This document shows, piece by piece, positions 54,045 to 63,914 of a stretch of 64,000 nt of DNA. The DNA comes from Salipiger abyssi (GTDB lineage: Bacteria; Pseudomonadota; Alphaproteobacteria; Rhodobacterales; Rhodobacteraceae): the NCBI RefSeq assembly GCF_001975705.1, contig NZ_CP015093.1:2976001-3040000 (forward strand), written 5' to 3'. The position numbers and the translations under genes were made by a program. Position 1 is the first letter of the stretch. The number at the start of each line of letters is the position of its first letter. The notes beneath the pieces are model-generated. The model saw only the letters and a list, made by a program, of their open reading frames with translations, had not been told where the DNA came from and did not search any database.

Positions 54045-54589
54045 GACGCGCGCCGCCTTGCCCGGTGCCGCACCGCCGCACGCAGCGCCAGCCCCAGCAC
54101 GATGGGCACCGGCAGGCTCAGGAGCACCCGCAGCAGCACCAGATCGGCGGGCAGGAAGGTCAGCTCCCAGACGATGGTTCGGTTGAGCCCCAGCAGGATC
54201 CAGCCGGTCACCATCGCCACGCCCGCCGCCAGATCGGCGCCCGCCGTCATCAGCCCGGCGGTCAGCGGAAAGGTCACTGCCGGCCCGCCCGGGATCACCG
54301 CGCCGGCGGTGGCGGCGATGGCGAGCCCGCGCACGCCGCTTTCCGGGCCCACATGGTGCAGCACCTTGTCCTTGGGCAACACCAACGCCAGTGCCGTGGC
54401 CAGTAGCACGCCCGCCGCGATCTTGGGCATCAGCAGCGCCGCGAGCCCCAGATCCGAGAGCAGGATCTCGCGGAACGCCTCCCATCCCTGGGTGACCAGC
54501 ACGCCGGCCCCGCTGGCCAGTGCGATGGCCAGAATGAAGAAAAAGCCGCTGTCAAAGAGGCGGCGCCGGGGGCGGGGATCGTCTGTCAT
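54041..54589 (-). CDS. Small permease, first half of a two-gene pair
   Basis: A 182-residue protein with a basic N-terminus and about five helices, carrying the I-P-G-G-P-A-V-T-F motif near residues 101-109 that its partner also has. Together the pair would supply the two halves of a YraQ/ArsP-like permease. Basic C-terminus (R-H-R-A-R-R-R) suggests the cytoplasmic side. The pair is alone between two regulatory gaps, so its substrate cannot be guessed from neighbours; metals or organoarsenicals are known for distant relatives. Confidence 0.8.
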   Translation of the reverse strand: MTDDPRPRRRLFDSGFFFILAIALASGAGVLVTQGWEAFREILLSDLGLAALLMPKIAAGVLLATALALVLPKDKVLHHVGPESGVRGLAIAATAGAVIPGGPAVTFPLTAGLMTAGADLAAGVAMVTGWILLGLNRTIVWELTFLPADLVLLRVLLSLPVPIVLGLALRAAVRHRARRRAS

Positions 54590-54864
54590 GAAGCCGGAAA
54601 GACTGTGAAAGATGCGCGCAGACTATCGCCGGCGCGGCAGCGGGCGCCAGAGCGGACTGCTCCGGATCTCTGTGGAAAAAACATACGGATGAATTTGCCC
54701 ACCGGTTAAGCGATTGAATTCTCAGGTAGTGGCTTCCCGGGCGTCATCAAGACGAAACAATCGGGACGCAAAGAATTCGCCAAACTGAAATCGCGCGGAG
54801 TCATTCGGACGACAGGGAGGGGCGCAAGGGGCGATGCCAGCCCCGATCCAACCGGAGATTCCCG

Positions 54865-56445
54865 ATGTTGAAACGCCTCAAGACACTCCTGGCGGCGACC
54901 GCGCTGTCGCTGACGGCGGCTTTGCCCGCCGCGGCGCAGGACGACCGTCCCGATCTCACCGTCGCGGTGAACAACCTGCCGGGCAGCCTCGAAAGCATCG
55001 AAGAGATGGGCAACGTCGCCGTGCGCATCTCCTATTCGATGTTCGACAGCCTGATCCGCCGCGATTTCCTCGCCGACGGTTCGGGCACCGCCTCGAAACT
55101 CGTGCCGGGCCTCGCCGAAAGCTGGGAGCGCATCGACGACCGCACGCTGGAGCTGAAGCTGCGCGAGGGCGTGACCTTCCATGACGGCTCAGAGCTCACC
55201 TCGGACGATGTGGTGTTCTCGTTCAATGCCGGGCGCGGCCATGGCTACGACCCGCTGATCGGCGCCGCCAAGCGCTTTATGCTCACCGTCAGCCATATCG
55301 AGCCGGTGGACAAATACACCGTGCGCGTCGTCTCGAAAGAGCCCGATGTGCTGCTGGAGCAGCGCCTCGCGGGCTATGCCTTCTGGGTGGTCGAGAACAA
55401 GAGCTACATGACCATGGGCAAGGACGCCTTTGCCCGCAATCCCGTCGGCACCGGCCCATACAAGATGGAGGAATGGGTCGATGGCGAATATATCCGCCTC
55501 GTCTCGCATGACGATTATTTCGGCGGCAAGCCCACCGCGAAATCGGTGACCTTCGTGCAGGTGCCGGAAGTCTCGGCGCGCATCGCGGGGCTCGTCTCGG
55601 GCGAATACGACATCGCCGTGAACATCCCGCCGGACCAGATCCCGGTGATCGAGGGCTATGACGACCTCAAGGTCGAACAGATCGTGCTCGACAACACCCA
55701 TATGCTGGTCTTCTTCAATGACGGTCCGACCGCGCATAAGGAAGTGCGTCAGGCGCTGAGCCTCGCCATCGACCGCGACCTGCTGCGCGAGGCGCTCTGG
55801 GGCGGCAAGAACTACACCCCGAACGGCCACCAGCTGCCCTCTTACGTGATGTATATCGAGGACTACCCGGCCTTCGACTACAACCCCGAGAAGGCGCGCC
55901 AGATCCTTGCCGAGTGCGATTGCTACAATGGCGAGGAAATCATCTACAAGCTGCCGCTGAACTATTACCTGCTGTCGCTGGAAGCGGCGCAGGCGATGCA
56001 ACAGATGTGGCGCGAGGTCGGGCTGAACGTGACGCTTCAGCCGGTCGAGAACTGGTCGCAGGTCAACGATCCCGACCAGACCGTGAATATCCGCCCCTGG
56101 TCCAACACCCACCGTCTTCCCGACCCGACCGGCTCTTTCGTGCCGCAATGGGGCAAGGAAAGCTGGGTGCAGAAGAACAAGGAAGACGCAAGCCGCAGCT
56201 GGCAGGCGCCCGCCGCGTTCAACGCGCTTCAGGACACCATCACCACCTCGACCGACTGGGACGAGCGCAAGGCGGCCTATCGCGAAGCGCTGGATATCTG
56301 GACCGACGAGGCGCCGGGCACGATGCTCTACAACCCGCTGGAAACCTATGCGCTGCGCAAGGACATCGGATGGAAGCCCTACGGCCTCTATTACATGGAC
56401 CTGCGCCCCTACAATCTGACTATTGGCGACGCTCCCAACAACTGA
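54865..56445 (+). CDS. Peptide-type ABC transporter substrate-binding protein
   Basis: A 526-residue family-5 binding protein with a Sec signal peptide (residues 1 to about 24, ending A-A-A-Q). The core motif L-R-E-G-V-T-F-H-D-G-S-E-L-T-S-D-D-V lies near 95-112. GGAG precedes ATG 54865. It heads a plus-strand importer operon in which the membrane and ATPase subunits are all separate. The operon continues into a sugar-phosphate isomerase-like gene and a phosphatase-superfamily gene, so the ligand may be a phosphorylated or phosphonate compound instead of a peptide. Confidence 0.93.
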   Translation: MLKRLKTLLAATALSLTAALPAAAQDDRPDLTVAVNNLPGSLESIEEMGNVAVRISYSMFDSLIRRDFLADGSGTASKLVPGLAESWERIDDRTLELKLREGVTFHDGSELTSDDVVFSFNAGRGHGYDPLIGAAKRFMLTVSHIEPVDKYTVRVVSKEPDVLLEQRLAGYAFWVVENKSYMTMGKDAFARNPVGTGPYKMEEWVDGEYIRLVSHDDYFGGKPTAKSVTFVQVPEVSARIAGLVSGEYDIAVNIPPDQIPVIEGYDDLKVEQIVLDNTHMLVFFNDGPTAHKEVRQALSLAIDRDLLREALWGGKNYTPNGHQLPSYVMYIEDYPAFDYNPEKARQILAECDCYNGEEIIYKLPLNYYLLSLEAAQAMQQMWREVGLNVTLQPVENWSQVNDPDQTVNIRPWSNTHRLPDPTGSFVPQWGKESWVQKNKEDASRSWQAPAAFNALQDTITTSTDWDERKAAYREALDIWTDEAPGTMLYNPLETYALRKDIGWKPYGLYYMDLRPYNLTIGDAPNN

Positions 56446-56456
56446 GCCTTGCCCCT

Positions 56457-56485
56457 CCCGGCGCGCCTTTGCGCGCCGGGGTTTT
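56457..56485 (+). terminator. Intra-operon stem-loop after the binding-protein gene
   Basis: CCCGGCGCGC (56457-56466) and GCGCGCCGGG (56471-56480) form a perfect 10-bp stem with a CTTT loop, then GTTTT. It probably stops part of the transcription or protects the upstream mRNA, so that the binding protein is made in excess over the membrane subunits. Confidence 0.85.
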
Positions 56486-56507
56486 CGCTATTTCCCGAAA
56501 GTCCGAA

Positions 56508-57493
56508 ATGCTGTTTTCCGCCGAAAACCTCTCGGTCGAGATCGACCGTCCCCGCCGCGATCCCGTGCGCCCGGTGCGTGGGGTGAGCTTTTCCCTCGAT
56601 GCCGGCATGACGCTGGCGCTGGTGGGAGAATCCGGCTGCGGCAAGTCGATGACCTGCCTTGCCATCGCGGGGCTTCTGCCCAAGCGCGGCCGGATCTCCG
56701 GCGGGGCGCTGAAGCTCGACGGGCAGGATCTTTGCGCGCTGCCCGAGAAAGAGGCGCAGGCGCTGCGCCGCCGCCAGTTGTCGAGCGTCTTCCAGGATGC
56801 CACCGGCGGGCTCAACCCGGTGCGCAGCATCGGCTGGCAGGTGGCCGAGGCCGTGCGTCTGCGCAAGGGCGCAACGCGGAAGGAGGCCGAGGCCGAGGCG
56901 GTGCGCCTGCTGGGCCGCGTGGGTCTGCCGGACCCGGAGCGCCGGGCGCGCGAATTTCCGCATCAGTTTTCCGGCGGCATGAACCAGCGCGCCATGATCG
57001 CGCTCGCCATCGCCGGCAACCCGCGGCTGCTGATCGCCGACGAGGCGACCACGGCGCTGGACGTGACGCTTCAGGCGCAGATCCTCGATCTGATCGCCGA
57101 TCTGCGCACCAGCCTCGGCATGGGGGTGATTTTTGTCACCCACGATCTGGGGCTTGTGGCGCAGACCGCTGACCGTGTGGCGGTGATGTATGCGGGCCGC
57201 ATCGCCGAACGCGCCGATGTGGCCGATCTCTTTGCCACGCCGCGCCACCCCTACGCCCACGGGCTGCTGTCCTCGCTGCCCGAGCGGCAGGCGCAGGGCG
57301 GGCGGCTCGCAACCATCCCCGGCACCGTGCCGCCCATCGATGCGCTGCCCGGCGGCTGCGCCTTTGCGCCGCGCTGCCCGCGCGCCAGCGACCGTTGCAG
57401 ACAGGACCTGCCCGAGCTGGCGCTCGGCGCCGCCTGCCATCATCCGCTGCCGCCCGAGCGCGCCGTGGCGACGATCCGTGAAAGAGAATTCTC

Positions 57494-57497
<4 letters not shown>
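56508..57497 (+). CDS. Peptide-type ABC transporter ATP-binding protein (DppD-like)
   Basis: A 329-residue ATPase. Walker A is G-E-S-G-C-G-K-S-M at residues 40-48 (Met in place of the usual Thr after the Ser), the signature is F-S-G-G-M-N-Q-R, and Walker B is L-L-I-A-D-E-A-T-T-A-L-D. The C-terminal cysteine cluster G-C-A-F-A-P-R-C-P is typical of this class. The frame is open far upstream, but the ATG at 56508, after the stem-loop, matches the family N-terminus. The next ATPase gene overlaps its stop. Confidence 0.92.
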
Positions 57498-58449
<952 letters not shown>

Positions 58450-58453
<4 letters not shown>

Positions 58454-59379
58454 CCTGGATCCTGCTGAAACTCCTGCGCGCGCTCATCACGATGTTGCTG
58501 GTGCTGACCTTCGTCTTCTTCGTGCTGCGCCTCTCGGGCGACCCGACGACGGTGCTGCTGCCCGACGATGTGGATCAGGCGACGCGCGATTTCTACCGCG
58601 CCAAATGGGGGCTCGATGCGCCGCTCTGGGAGCAGTATACCAGCTATCTGCAAGCGCTGCTGCACGGCGATTTCGGCATCTCCTTCCGCAACAATATCGA
58701 CGCCTTTCAGGTGGTCTGGGACCGGGTGCCCAAGACCGCGCTGCTGGGCGCCACCGCCATCGCCATCGCGCTGCTGATCGGCATGCCGCTGGGGGTGCTG
58801 GCCGCCGTCTACCGCGAAAGCTGGTTCGACCGGGGGGTGATGAGCGTCGCCGTCTTCGGCTTTTCCATGCCGAATTTCTTTCTCGGCATCCTGCTCATCC
58901 TGGTGTTTTCGCTGAAGCTCCGGGTGCTGCCCTCGTCGGGATCGGGAAGCTGGGCGCATCTCATCATGCCCGCCGCGACGCTGGGCACCGGCTTTGCCGC
59001 GCAGATCGCCCGTTACACACGCTCTTCGATGATCGAGGTGCTGTCGAAACCCTATATGCGCACCGCGCGCTCCAAGGGCGCGGGGCTGGCGCGGCGGGTG
59101 AGCCTGCACGCGCTGCCCAATGCCTCGGTGCCGGTGGTGACGATCCTCGGTATCAAGGTGGGCGAGATGCTGGGCTGGGCGGTGGTGACCGAGACGGTCT
59201 TTGCCTGGCCGGGCATCGGGCGGCTGCTGACCAGCGCCGTGGCCTCGCGCGATCTGGCCGTGGTGCAATGCATCATGATCCTGCTCGCCTTCACCATGGT
59301 GGCGGCGAATATGGTGGTGGATCTGGTCTATGGCTGGCTCGACCCAAGGGTCCGCGTCGGCGCGAGGGCACAGGCATGA
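58450..59379 (+). CDS. Peptide-type ABC transporter permease (DppB-like)
   Basis: A 309-residue six-helix permease. The N-terminal L-R-L-S-G-D-P-T-T-V-L region and the EAA loop R-T-A-R-S-K-G-A-G-L near residue 200 are typical. It forms the channel with the next gene's product. The start overlaps the ATPase stop, and its own stop overlaps the next permease start. The gene order in this operon is A-D-F-B-C, which differs from the order of the fused operon at 41-49 kb. Confidence 0.94.
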
Positions 59380-60260
59380 GCGCGCTCGACCGCCCCGCGC
59401 TGCCCGCCCGCCGCTGGCCTCTGCCTGCCTTCGCCACGCTGCCCGTCGCGGTGTGGATCGCCCTCGGGATCATGGCGCTCATGCTGTTCGTCACCGTGTT
59501 TGCGCAGGTGATCCAGCCCTATGCCTTCGATCATGTGGACCTGATGAACCGCATGACCCCGCCGGTGCCGCTGAGCGGCGCCACATGGGCGCATCCGATG
59601 GGCACCGACACGCTGGGCCGCGATCTCTTTTCGCGGCTGCTGGTGGCGGCGCAGACCTCCATGCTGCTGTCGCTCCTCGGCACCTGCCTCGGCGCGGTGA
59701 TGGGGATTTCGCTGGGCTTCCTCGCCGCCCACAAGGGCGGGCTCTGGGACGAGGTCATCATGGCGCTGGTGGATTTTCAGGCCGCCATGCCCTGGTTCAT
59801 CATCGCGCTCGCCATCCTCGCCTTCATGGGCAATTCCATGGTGGTTTTCATCGCCATCATGGGGCTTTACGGCTGGGAGAGCTATGCCCGCATCACCCGT
59901 GGTCTCGTGCTGAGCGCCCGCGAGCAGGGCTATGCGCTCGCCGTGCGCGGGCTCGGCGCAAAGCCGCGCCGGGTCTATCTGCACCACATCCTGCCCAATA
60001 TCGCCGGGCCGCTGATCGTGCAGCTCACGATCAACTTTCCCAGCACCATCCTCTTCGAGACCTCGCTGAGCTTTCTCGGCCTCGGCATCCGCCCGCCGAT
60101 GACCTCGCTCGGCCAGATGCTGGGGGAGGGGCGCGACTACCTGATCAACGCATGGTGGCTCGCGGTCATCCCCGGGATGGTGATCTTTCTCACAACGCTC
60201 AGCATGTCCGTCCTCGGCGACTGGCTGCGCGTGAAACTCGACCCCTCGCTGGAGACCTGA
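59376..60260 (+). CDS. Peptide-type ABC transporter permease (DppC-like)
   Basis: A 294-residue permease with six helices. G-T-D-T-L-G-R-D-L-F-S-R near 76-87 and the E-T-S-L-S-F-L-G-L-G helix are the family marks. The C-terminal D-P-S-L-E stands where L-D-P-R is usual. A longer frame from 58605 crosses the previous gene and is not used. It completes the importer, and the next gene begins after only three bases, so the metabolic genes that follow belong to the same operon. Confidence 0.94.
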   Translation: MSALDRPALPARRWPLPAFATLPVAVWIALGIMALMLFVTVFAQVIQPYAFDHVDLMNRMTPPVPLSGATWAHPMGTDTLGRDLFSRLLVAAQTSMLLSLLGTCLGAVMGISLGFLAAHKGGLWDEVIMALVDFQAAMPWFIIALAILAFMGNSMVVFIAIMGLYGWESYARITRGLVLSAREQGYALAVRGLGAKPRRVYLHHILPNIAGPLIVQLTINFPSTILFETSLSFLGLGIRPPMTSLGQMLGEGRDYLINAWWLAVIPGMVIFLTTLSMSVLGDWLRVKLDPSLET

Positions 60261-60263
60261 CCC

Positions 60264-61226
60264 ATGACCCAACCCGACACCCTTGTCCGCGAGGACGTCG
60301 CCGCGACCGGCAACATCGTCGCCACCGGCTTCAACACCGGTGCCGAGAGCGACCTGAGCAAGCTCGACGCGCGGCTGGCGCATATGGCCGAGATCGGCTG
60401 CACCGGCGCCGAGATCACCGCCACCGGGCTCGACGCGGTGGTGTCCTGCCGGCTGCTGCCCGAGCGGGTGGCGCAGATCCGCGAGATCATGGCGCGCTAT
60501 CCGCTGAGCTATTCCATGCACGCGCCCATCGCCATCAATCTGATGGACGAGGCGCATGGCGATCTGATGCAGAAGGCCGCAACGGTCTCCATGGAGCTGG
60601 CCGCCGAGATCGGCGCCGGCGCCGTGGTGATCCATCCCGGCCGTTGCCATCCCGATGACTGGGCCGCGCGCCCGGCCGATCTGCTGGCCTATGAGCTCGA
60701 CCGCCTCCGCCCGGTCGCCGACCGTGCGGCGGAGCTTGGGGTGGCCATCGCCTATGAGAACATCTCGCCCAACCGCCGGGTGATCGCGGGGGAGGAGACT
60801 TCCTATTCGCTCGATCCGCGCCAGCTCGCCGATCAGTTGGCGGCGCTCGATCATGATGCGGTCTTTGCCTGTCTCGACATCAGCCACGCCCAGCAGGGCG
60901 CGGTGCTCTGGGGGTTCGACATGATCGCGGCCTGCGACGCGCTGGCGCCGTGGATCGGCCATATCCATTATTCCGACAGCACCGGTCTGCCGGCCACCTT
61001 CCCATGGACGCATGAGGGCGAGCGGCATTTCTTTGGCGTGGGCGACATGCACGCGCCCAAGGGCATGGGCTCGGTGGATTTCGAGGCGCTGGCCGACCGG
61101 CTCACCGTGCGCCCCGGCACGCGCATCGTCATCGAGATCAAGCGCACCTTCCACAATCACGCAGAGCTGGCGACGCTGAAGGCGGCGCAGGACTTTGCCG
61201 CCCGCGTGAACGGAGCAACGGCATGA
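60264..61226 (+). CDS. Sugar-phosphate isomerase/epimerase-like TIM-barrel protein
   Basis: A 320-residue xylose-isomerase-like TIM barrel. Metal-ligand candidates are His in V-V-I-H-P-G-R, Glu in A-Y-E-N-I-S, Asp/His in C-L-D-I-S-H and Glu in I-V-I-E-I-K near the end. This fold covers isomerases, epimerases and endonuclease IV, and the exact reaction cannot be told. Being locked in the importer operon (three bases after DppC-like, overlapping the next gene as ATGA), it most likely acts on the imported compound or its sugar part. Confidence 0.88.
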   Translation: MTQPDTLVREDVAATGNIVATGFNTGAESDLSKLDARLAHMAEIGCTGAEITATGLDAVVSCRLLPERVAQIREIMARYPLSYSMHAPIAINLMDEAHGDLMQKAATVSMELAAEIGAGAVVIHPGRCHPDDWAARPADLLAYELDRLRPVADRAAELGVAIAYENISPNRRVIAGEETSYSLDPRQLADQLAALDHDAVFACLDISHAQQGAVLWGFDMIAACDALAPWIGHIHYSDSTGLPATFPWTHEGERHFFGVGDMHAPKGMGSVDFEALADRLTVRPGTRIVIEIKRTFHNHAELATLKAAQDFAARVNGATA

Positions 61227-62671
61227 GCGTGATCGACAAGGCGGTTGTCGTCGTCTTCGACGGGCTGCGCCCCGATCTCATCGACGAGGCCATGCCCAAC
61301 CTGCGCGCCTTTGCCGGCGAGAGCCTGCGCTTTTCCCGCGCGCGCTCGGTCTTTCCCTCGCTCACCCGGGTCTGCACCACCAGCCTCGCCACCGGCAGTT
61401 GGCCGGAGCGGCATGGCATCGTCGGCAATGCCTTTCACATGCCGCAGGTGGTGCAGGGGCGGCCGCTCGACACCTCGGATTTCGCCCATCTGGCGCGCAT
61501 GCGCGAGGTTCTGGGCGAGATCGTCACGGCGGACAGTCTCGGCCAGGCGCTGGCGCGCGCGGGCAAGCGCATGGCCACGGTGCATGCGGGTTCGCCCGGC
61601 TCGGCCTTTCTGGTGAACCACGATGTGGCGCGCAACGGGCACTGGACGTTTTCCGTGCACGGGCGCGACAAGACGCAGACCCCCGAGGCGGTGGACCGCG
61701 CCATGGTGACCTGCGGCCCGCTGCCGGGGATGGAGATCCCCAAGCTGGATGCGGTGGGGTATGCGGGCCGGGTGCTGCGCGAGCTGGCCATCGCGCAGGA
61801 CCGCGCCGATGTCGCCTGGCTCTGGCTGCCCGAGCCCGACACCTCCTTTCACTATCGTGAGATCGGATCCGAGGCGAGCCGCGAGGCCCGCCGCGCCGCC
61901 GATGCCGTCTTTGGCGAGATCGTCGACCAGATCCGCAGCGGCCCGGAGGCGGAGCGCACCGCCATCGTGGCGCTCTCCGATCACGGGCAGATCTCGACCG
62001 TGGAGGAGATCGACCTCGCGGGGGATCTCGCTGCCGCCGGGCTGCGGGCCAGTTCCCGCCCCGAGGACGATACGCATTTCGCCATGACCGACGGCGCGGC
62101 GGGCGAGCTGCGCGCGCTGGGCACCGATCCGGGGCTCATGCGGGCGGCTGTTTCGTTTCTTCGGGAACACCCGAAGGTGGGCGCGGTCTTTGCCCGCGAT
62201 GCGCTTTGCGACGATCTGCCGGGCACGCTGCCGCAATCGCTGCTGCGCCACGGCCATGCCCGTCAGCCGGATCTGTTCTACGTCATGCGCGCGGATGAAG
62301 AGCCCGATGCCTACGGTCTCCCGGGCCGGCGCGCCTATACCGGCGGTGTGCCGCTGGGCGGCGGTATGCATGGCGGGCTCAACCGGCACGAGATGGCCAC
62401 CACGATGATCTGGCAGGTGCCGGGCGGGCGCACGGGCGTCGAGGATGCCCCCGCCGCGCTGGTCGATGTGGCACCGACGCTGGCGGCTCTGATGGGGCTC
62501 ACGCTTTCCGCCGATGGCCGCGCGCTGCCGCTGATGGCGCCCGAGGCCGAGGCGGCGCGGCTGCTGGAAACCCGGGGGCAGGGCGGCGATGGCGGCTTTA
62601 CCCTGCGGCGGCTGGCGCAGGGCGACCGGATCTATCTCGACGCGCTGCTGCGCGACGGCGATCCCGCCTGA
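61223..62671 (+). CDS. Alkaline-phosphatase-superfamily phosphodiesterase-like hydrolase
   Basis: A 482-residue metal-dependent hydrolase resembling nucleotide pyrophosphatase/phosphodiesterase enzymes. Metal ligands and nucleophile can be aligned: Asp13 in F-D-G-L-R-P-D, Thr48 in F-P-S-L-T-R-V, an Asp/His pair in E-P-D-T-S-F-H, Asp-His in L-S-D-H-G-Q, and a late His in G-M-H-G-G-L. The segment after Thr48 (R-V-C-T-T-S) is not the P-N-H of typical family members, so specificity may be different. There is no signal peptide, so it is cytoplasmic. A phosphodiester or phosphonate ester is a likely substrate. Confidence 0.87.
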   Translation: MSVIDKAVVVVFDGLRPDLIDEAMPNLRAFAGESLRFSRARSVFPSLTRVCTTSLATGSWPERHGIVGNAFHMPQVVQGRPLDTSDFAHLARMREVLGEIVTADSLGQALARAGKRMATVHAGSPGSAFLVNHDVARNGHWTFSVHGRDKTQTPEAVDRAMVTCGPLPGMEIPKLDAVGYAGRVLRELAIAQDRADVAWLWLPEPDTSFHYREIGSEASREARRAADAVFGEIVDQIRSGPEAERTAIVALSDHGQISTVEEIDLAGDLAAAGLRASSRPEDDTHFAMTDGAAGELRALGTDPGLMRAAVSFLREHPKVGAVFARDALCDDLPGTLPQSLLRHGHARQPDLFYVMRADEEPDAYGLPGRRAYTGGVPLGGGMHGGLNRHEMATTMIWQVPGGRTGVEDAPAALVDVAPTLAALMGLTLSADGRALPLMAPEAEAARLLETRGQGGDGGFTLRRLAQGDRIYLDALLRDGDPA

Positions 62672-62688
62672 GCGCGGAATTCTCGCAA

Positions 62689-62717
62689 CTTTCATGGCGC
62701 CGTCATGCCCCTGTCAT
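62689..62717 (+). promoter_or_regulatory. Pho box with three repeats ahead of phnF
   Basis: CTTTCAT (62689-62695), CCGTCAT (62700-62706) and CTGTCAT (62711-62717) are spaced exactly 11 bases apart with 4-base gaps. This is the PhoB-binding layout (repeats of CTGTCAT-like heptamers) and lies 29 bases before phnF. It predicts activation under phosphate starvation. Confidence 0.85.
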
Positions 62718-62746
62718 TCGGCGGCGCCACTCGTGGAAACATCCGA

Positions 62747-63487
62747 ATGAATTTTGTGGAACGGGCGATGGCGAAATCGGGAAACTGGGAACGGGCGCGC
62801 GAGTGGATCACCCGCAGCATCGAGAGCCAGGCGCTTGCCGAGGGCGACCGGCTGCCGACCGAGGGTGATATCCAGCGTCTCGCGGGCGTCGGGCGGCATT
62901 CGGTGCGCCGCGCCGTCGCCACGCTTGCCGCCGAGGGCGTGCTGAGCGTGGAGCAGGGGCGCGGCACCTTCGTGCGGGCCAAGCCGCCGATCCTCTATCG
63001 CATCGGTGCCCGCACGCGCTATCGCGAAAACCTCATTGCCCAGGGCATTGTGCCCTCCGGTGATCCCATCGCCGCCGAGATCGTGCCGGCGCCGCATGAG
63101 GTCGCCCGCGCGCTGGCGCTGGAGCCTGGCGCGCGCGTACATCGCGTGCTGCGCCGGGGCCGGGCCGACGGGCGCCCGATCAGCCTGTCGCGCGCCTATC
63201 ACGATGCTTCCCGCTTTCCCGATCTCGGCGCGCGCCGGCAGGCGGGCGTTTCGGTGACCGAGATCTACCGCGATCACGGCATCGGCGAATATCACCGGCT
63301 GGAGACCTCGCTCTACGCCCGCCTGCCCGAAGGATGGGAGGCGCGCGAGCTGGAGCAATCCGCCGATCAGCCGGTGATCGTGATGTGCAAGACCGATGTC
63401 GACGACGCGCGCCACCCCATCGGCTTTTCCGAGGCGATCTGGTCCGCCGGGCGGGTGCGCTTTTCACTGGAGACGGAGCATGACTGA
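62747..63487 (+). CDS. phnF: Phosphonate-metabolism regulator PhnF
   Basis: A 246-residue GntR-family regulator of the HutC/UTRA subtype. The winged helix-turn-helix is at about 12-75 (R-L-P-T-E-G-D-I-Q-R-L and S-V-R-R-A-V-A-T-L), and the UTRA ligand domain is at about 95-240. The following phnG overlaps its stop by eight bases, and phnH comes next, so the PhnF name is well supported by context. ATG 62747 is used; ATG 62768 is an alternative with GGAACGGGCG before it. A Pho box lies upstream. Confidence 0.92.
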   Translation: MNFVERAMAKSGNWERAREWITRSIESQALAEGDRLPTEGDIQRLAGVGRHSVRRAVATLAAEGVLSVEQGRGTFVRAKPPILYRIGARTRYRENLIAQGIVPSGDPIAAEIVPAPHEVARALALEPGARVHRVLRRGRADGRPISLSRAYHDASRFPDLGARRQAGVSVTEIYRDHGIGEYHRLETSLYARLPEGWEARELEQSADQPVIVMCKTDVDDARHPIGFSEAIWSAGRVRFSLETEHD

Positions 63488-63914
63488 GACCGCTGTTACA
63501 GAGGCCTCCGAGCGGCTGAGCGTGCTGGCGCGCATGGCCCCCGAGCGTATTTCGGAAGAAGCCGAAATACTGTTGCCGGCGCTGGGAGATATCGAGGTGC
63601 TCCAGAGCCGCAGCGGTCTGGTGATGCTGCCGATGCGCGACACGGTGACGGGCACCGATTTCCATCTGGGCGAGGTGCTGGTGAGCGAGGCGCATATCCG
63701 GCTGCCCGGCGGCACCGAGGGTTATGGCATGGTCACTGGCCACGATCTGGAACGCGCCATGGCGATGGCGGTGATCGACGGCGCGCTGGCGGCGGGGGTC
63801 GACGTGGAGCGCCTGATCCGCGTCATCGCCGAGGAGGCCGCCCGTCAGGCGGAGGATGACCGCGACACCCTTCGCGCCATCGAGGCCACCCGCGTCGATA
63901 TGGAGACCTTCTGA
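63480..63914 (+). CDS. phnG: Carbon-phosphorus lyase complex subunit PhnG
   Basis: A 144-residue subunit of the carbon-phosphorus lyase core (PhnGHIJ), which frees phosphate from alkylphosphonates. Family marks are the L-x-x-R-S-G-L-V-M-L-P-M-R-D segment near 36-50 and G-Y-G-M-V-T-G-H-D near 80. The start overlaps the last eight bases of phnF, and its stop shares an A with the phnH start (TGATG), showing tight coupling. The length matches typical PhnG proteins. Confidence 0.95.
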   Translation: MTETAVTEASERLSVLARMAPERISEEAEILLPALGDIEVLQSRSGLVMLPMRDTVTGTDFHLGEVLVSEAHIRLPGGTEGYGMVTGHDLERAMAMAVIDGALAAGVDVERLIRVIAEEAARQAEDDRDTLRAIEATRVDMETF

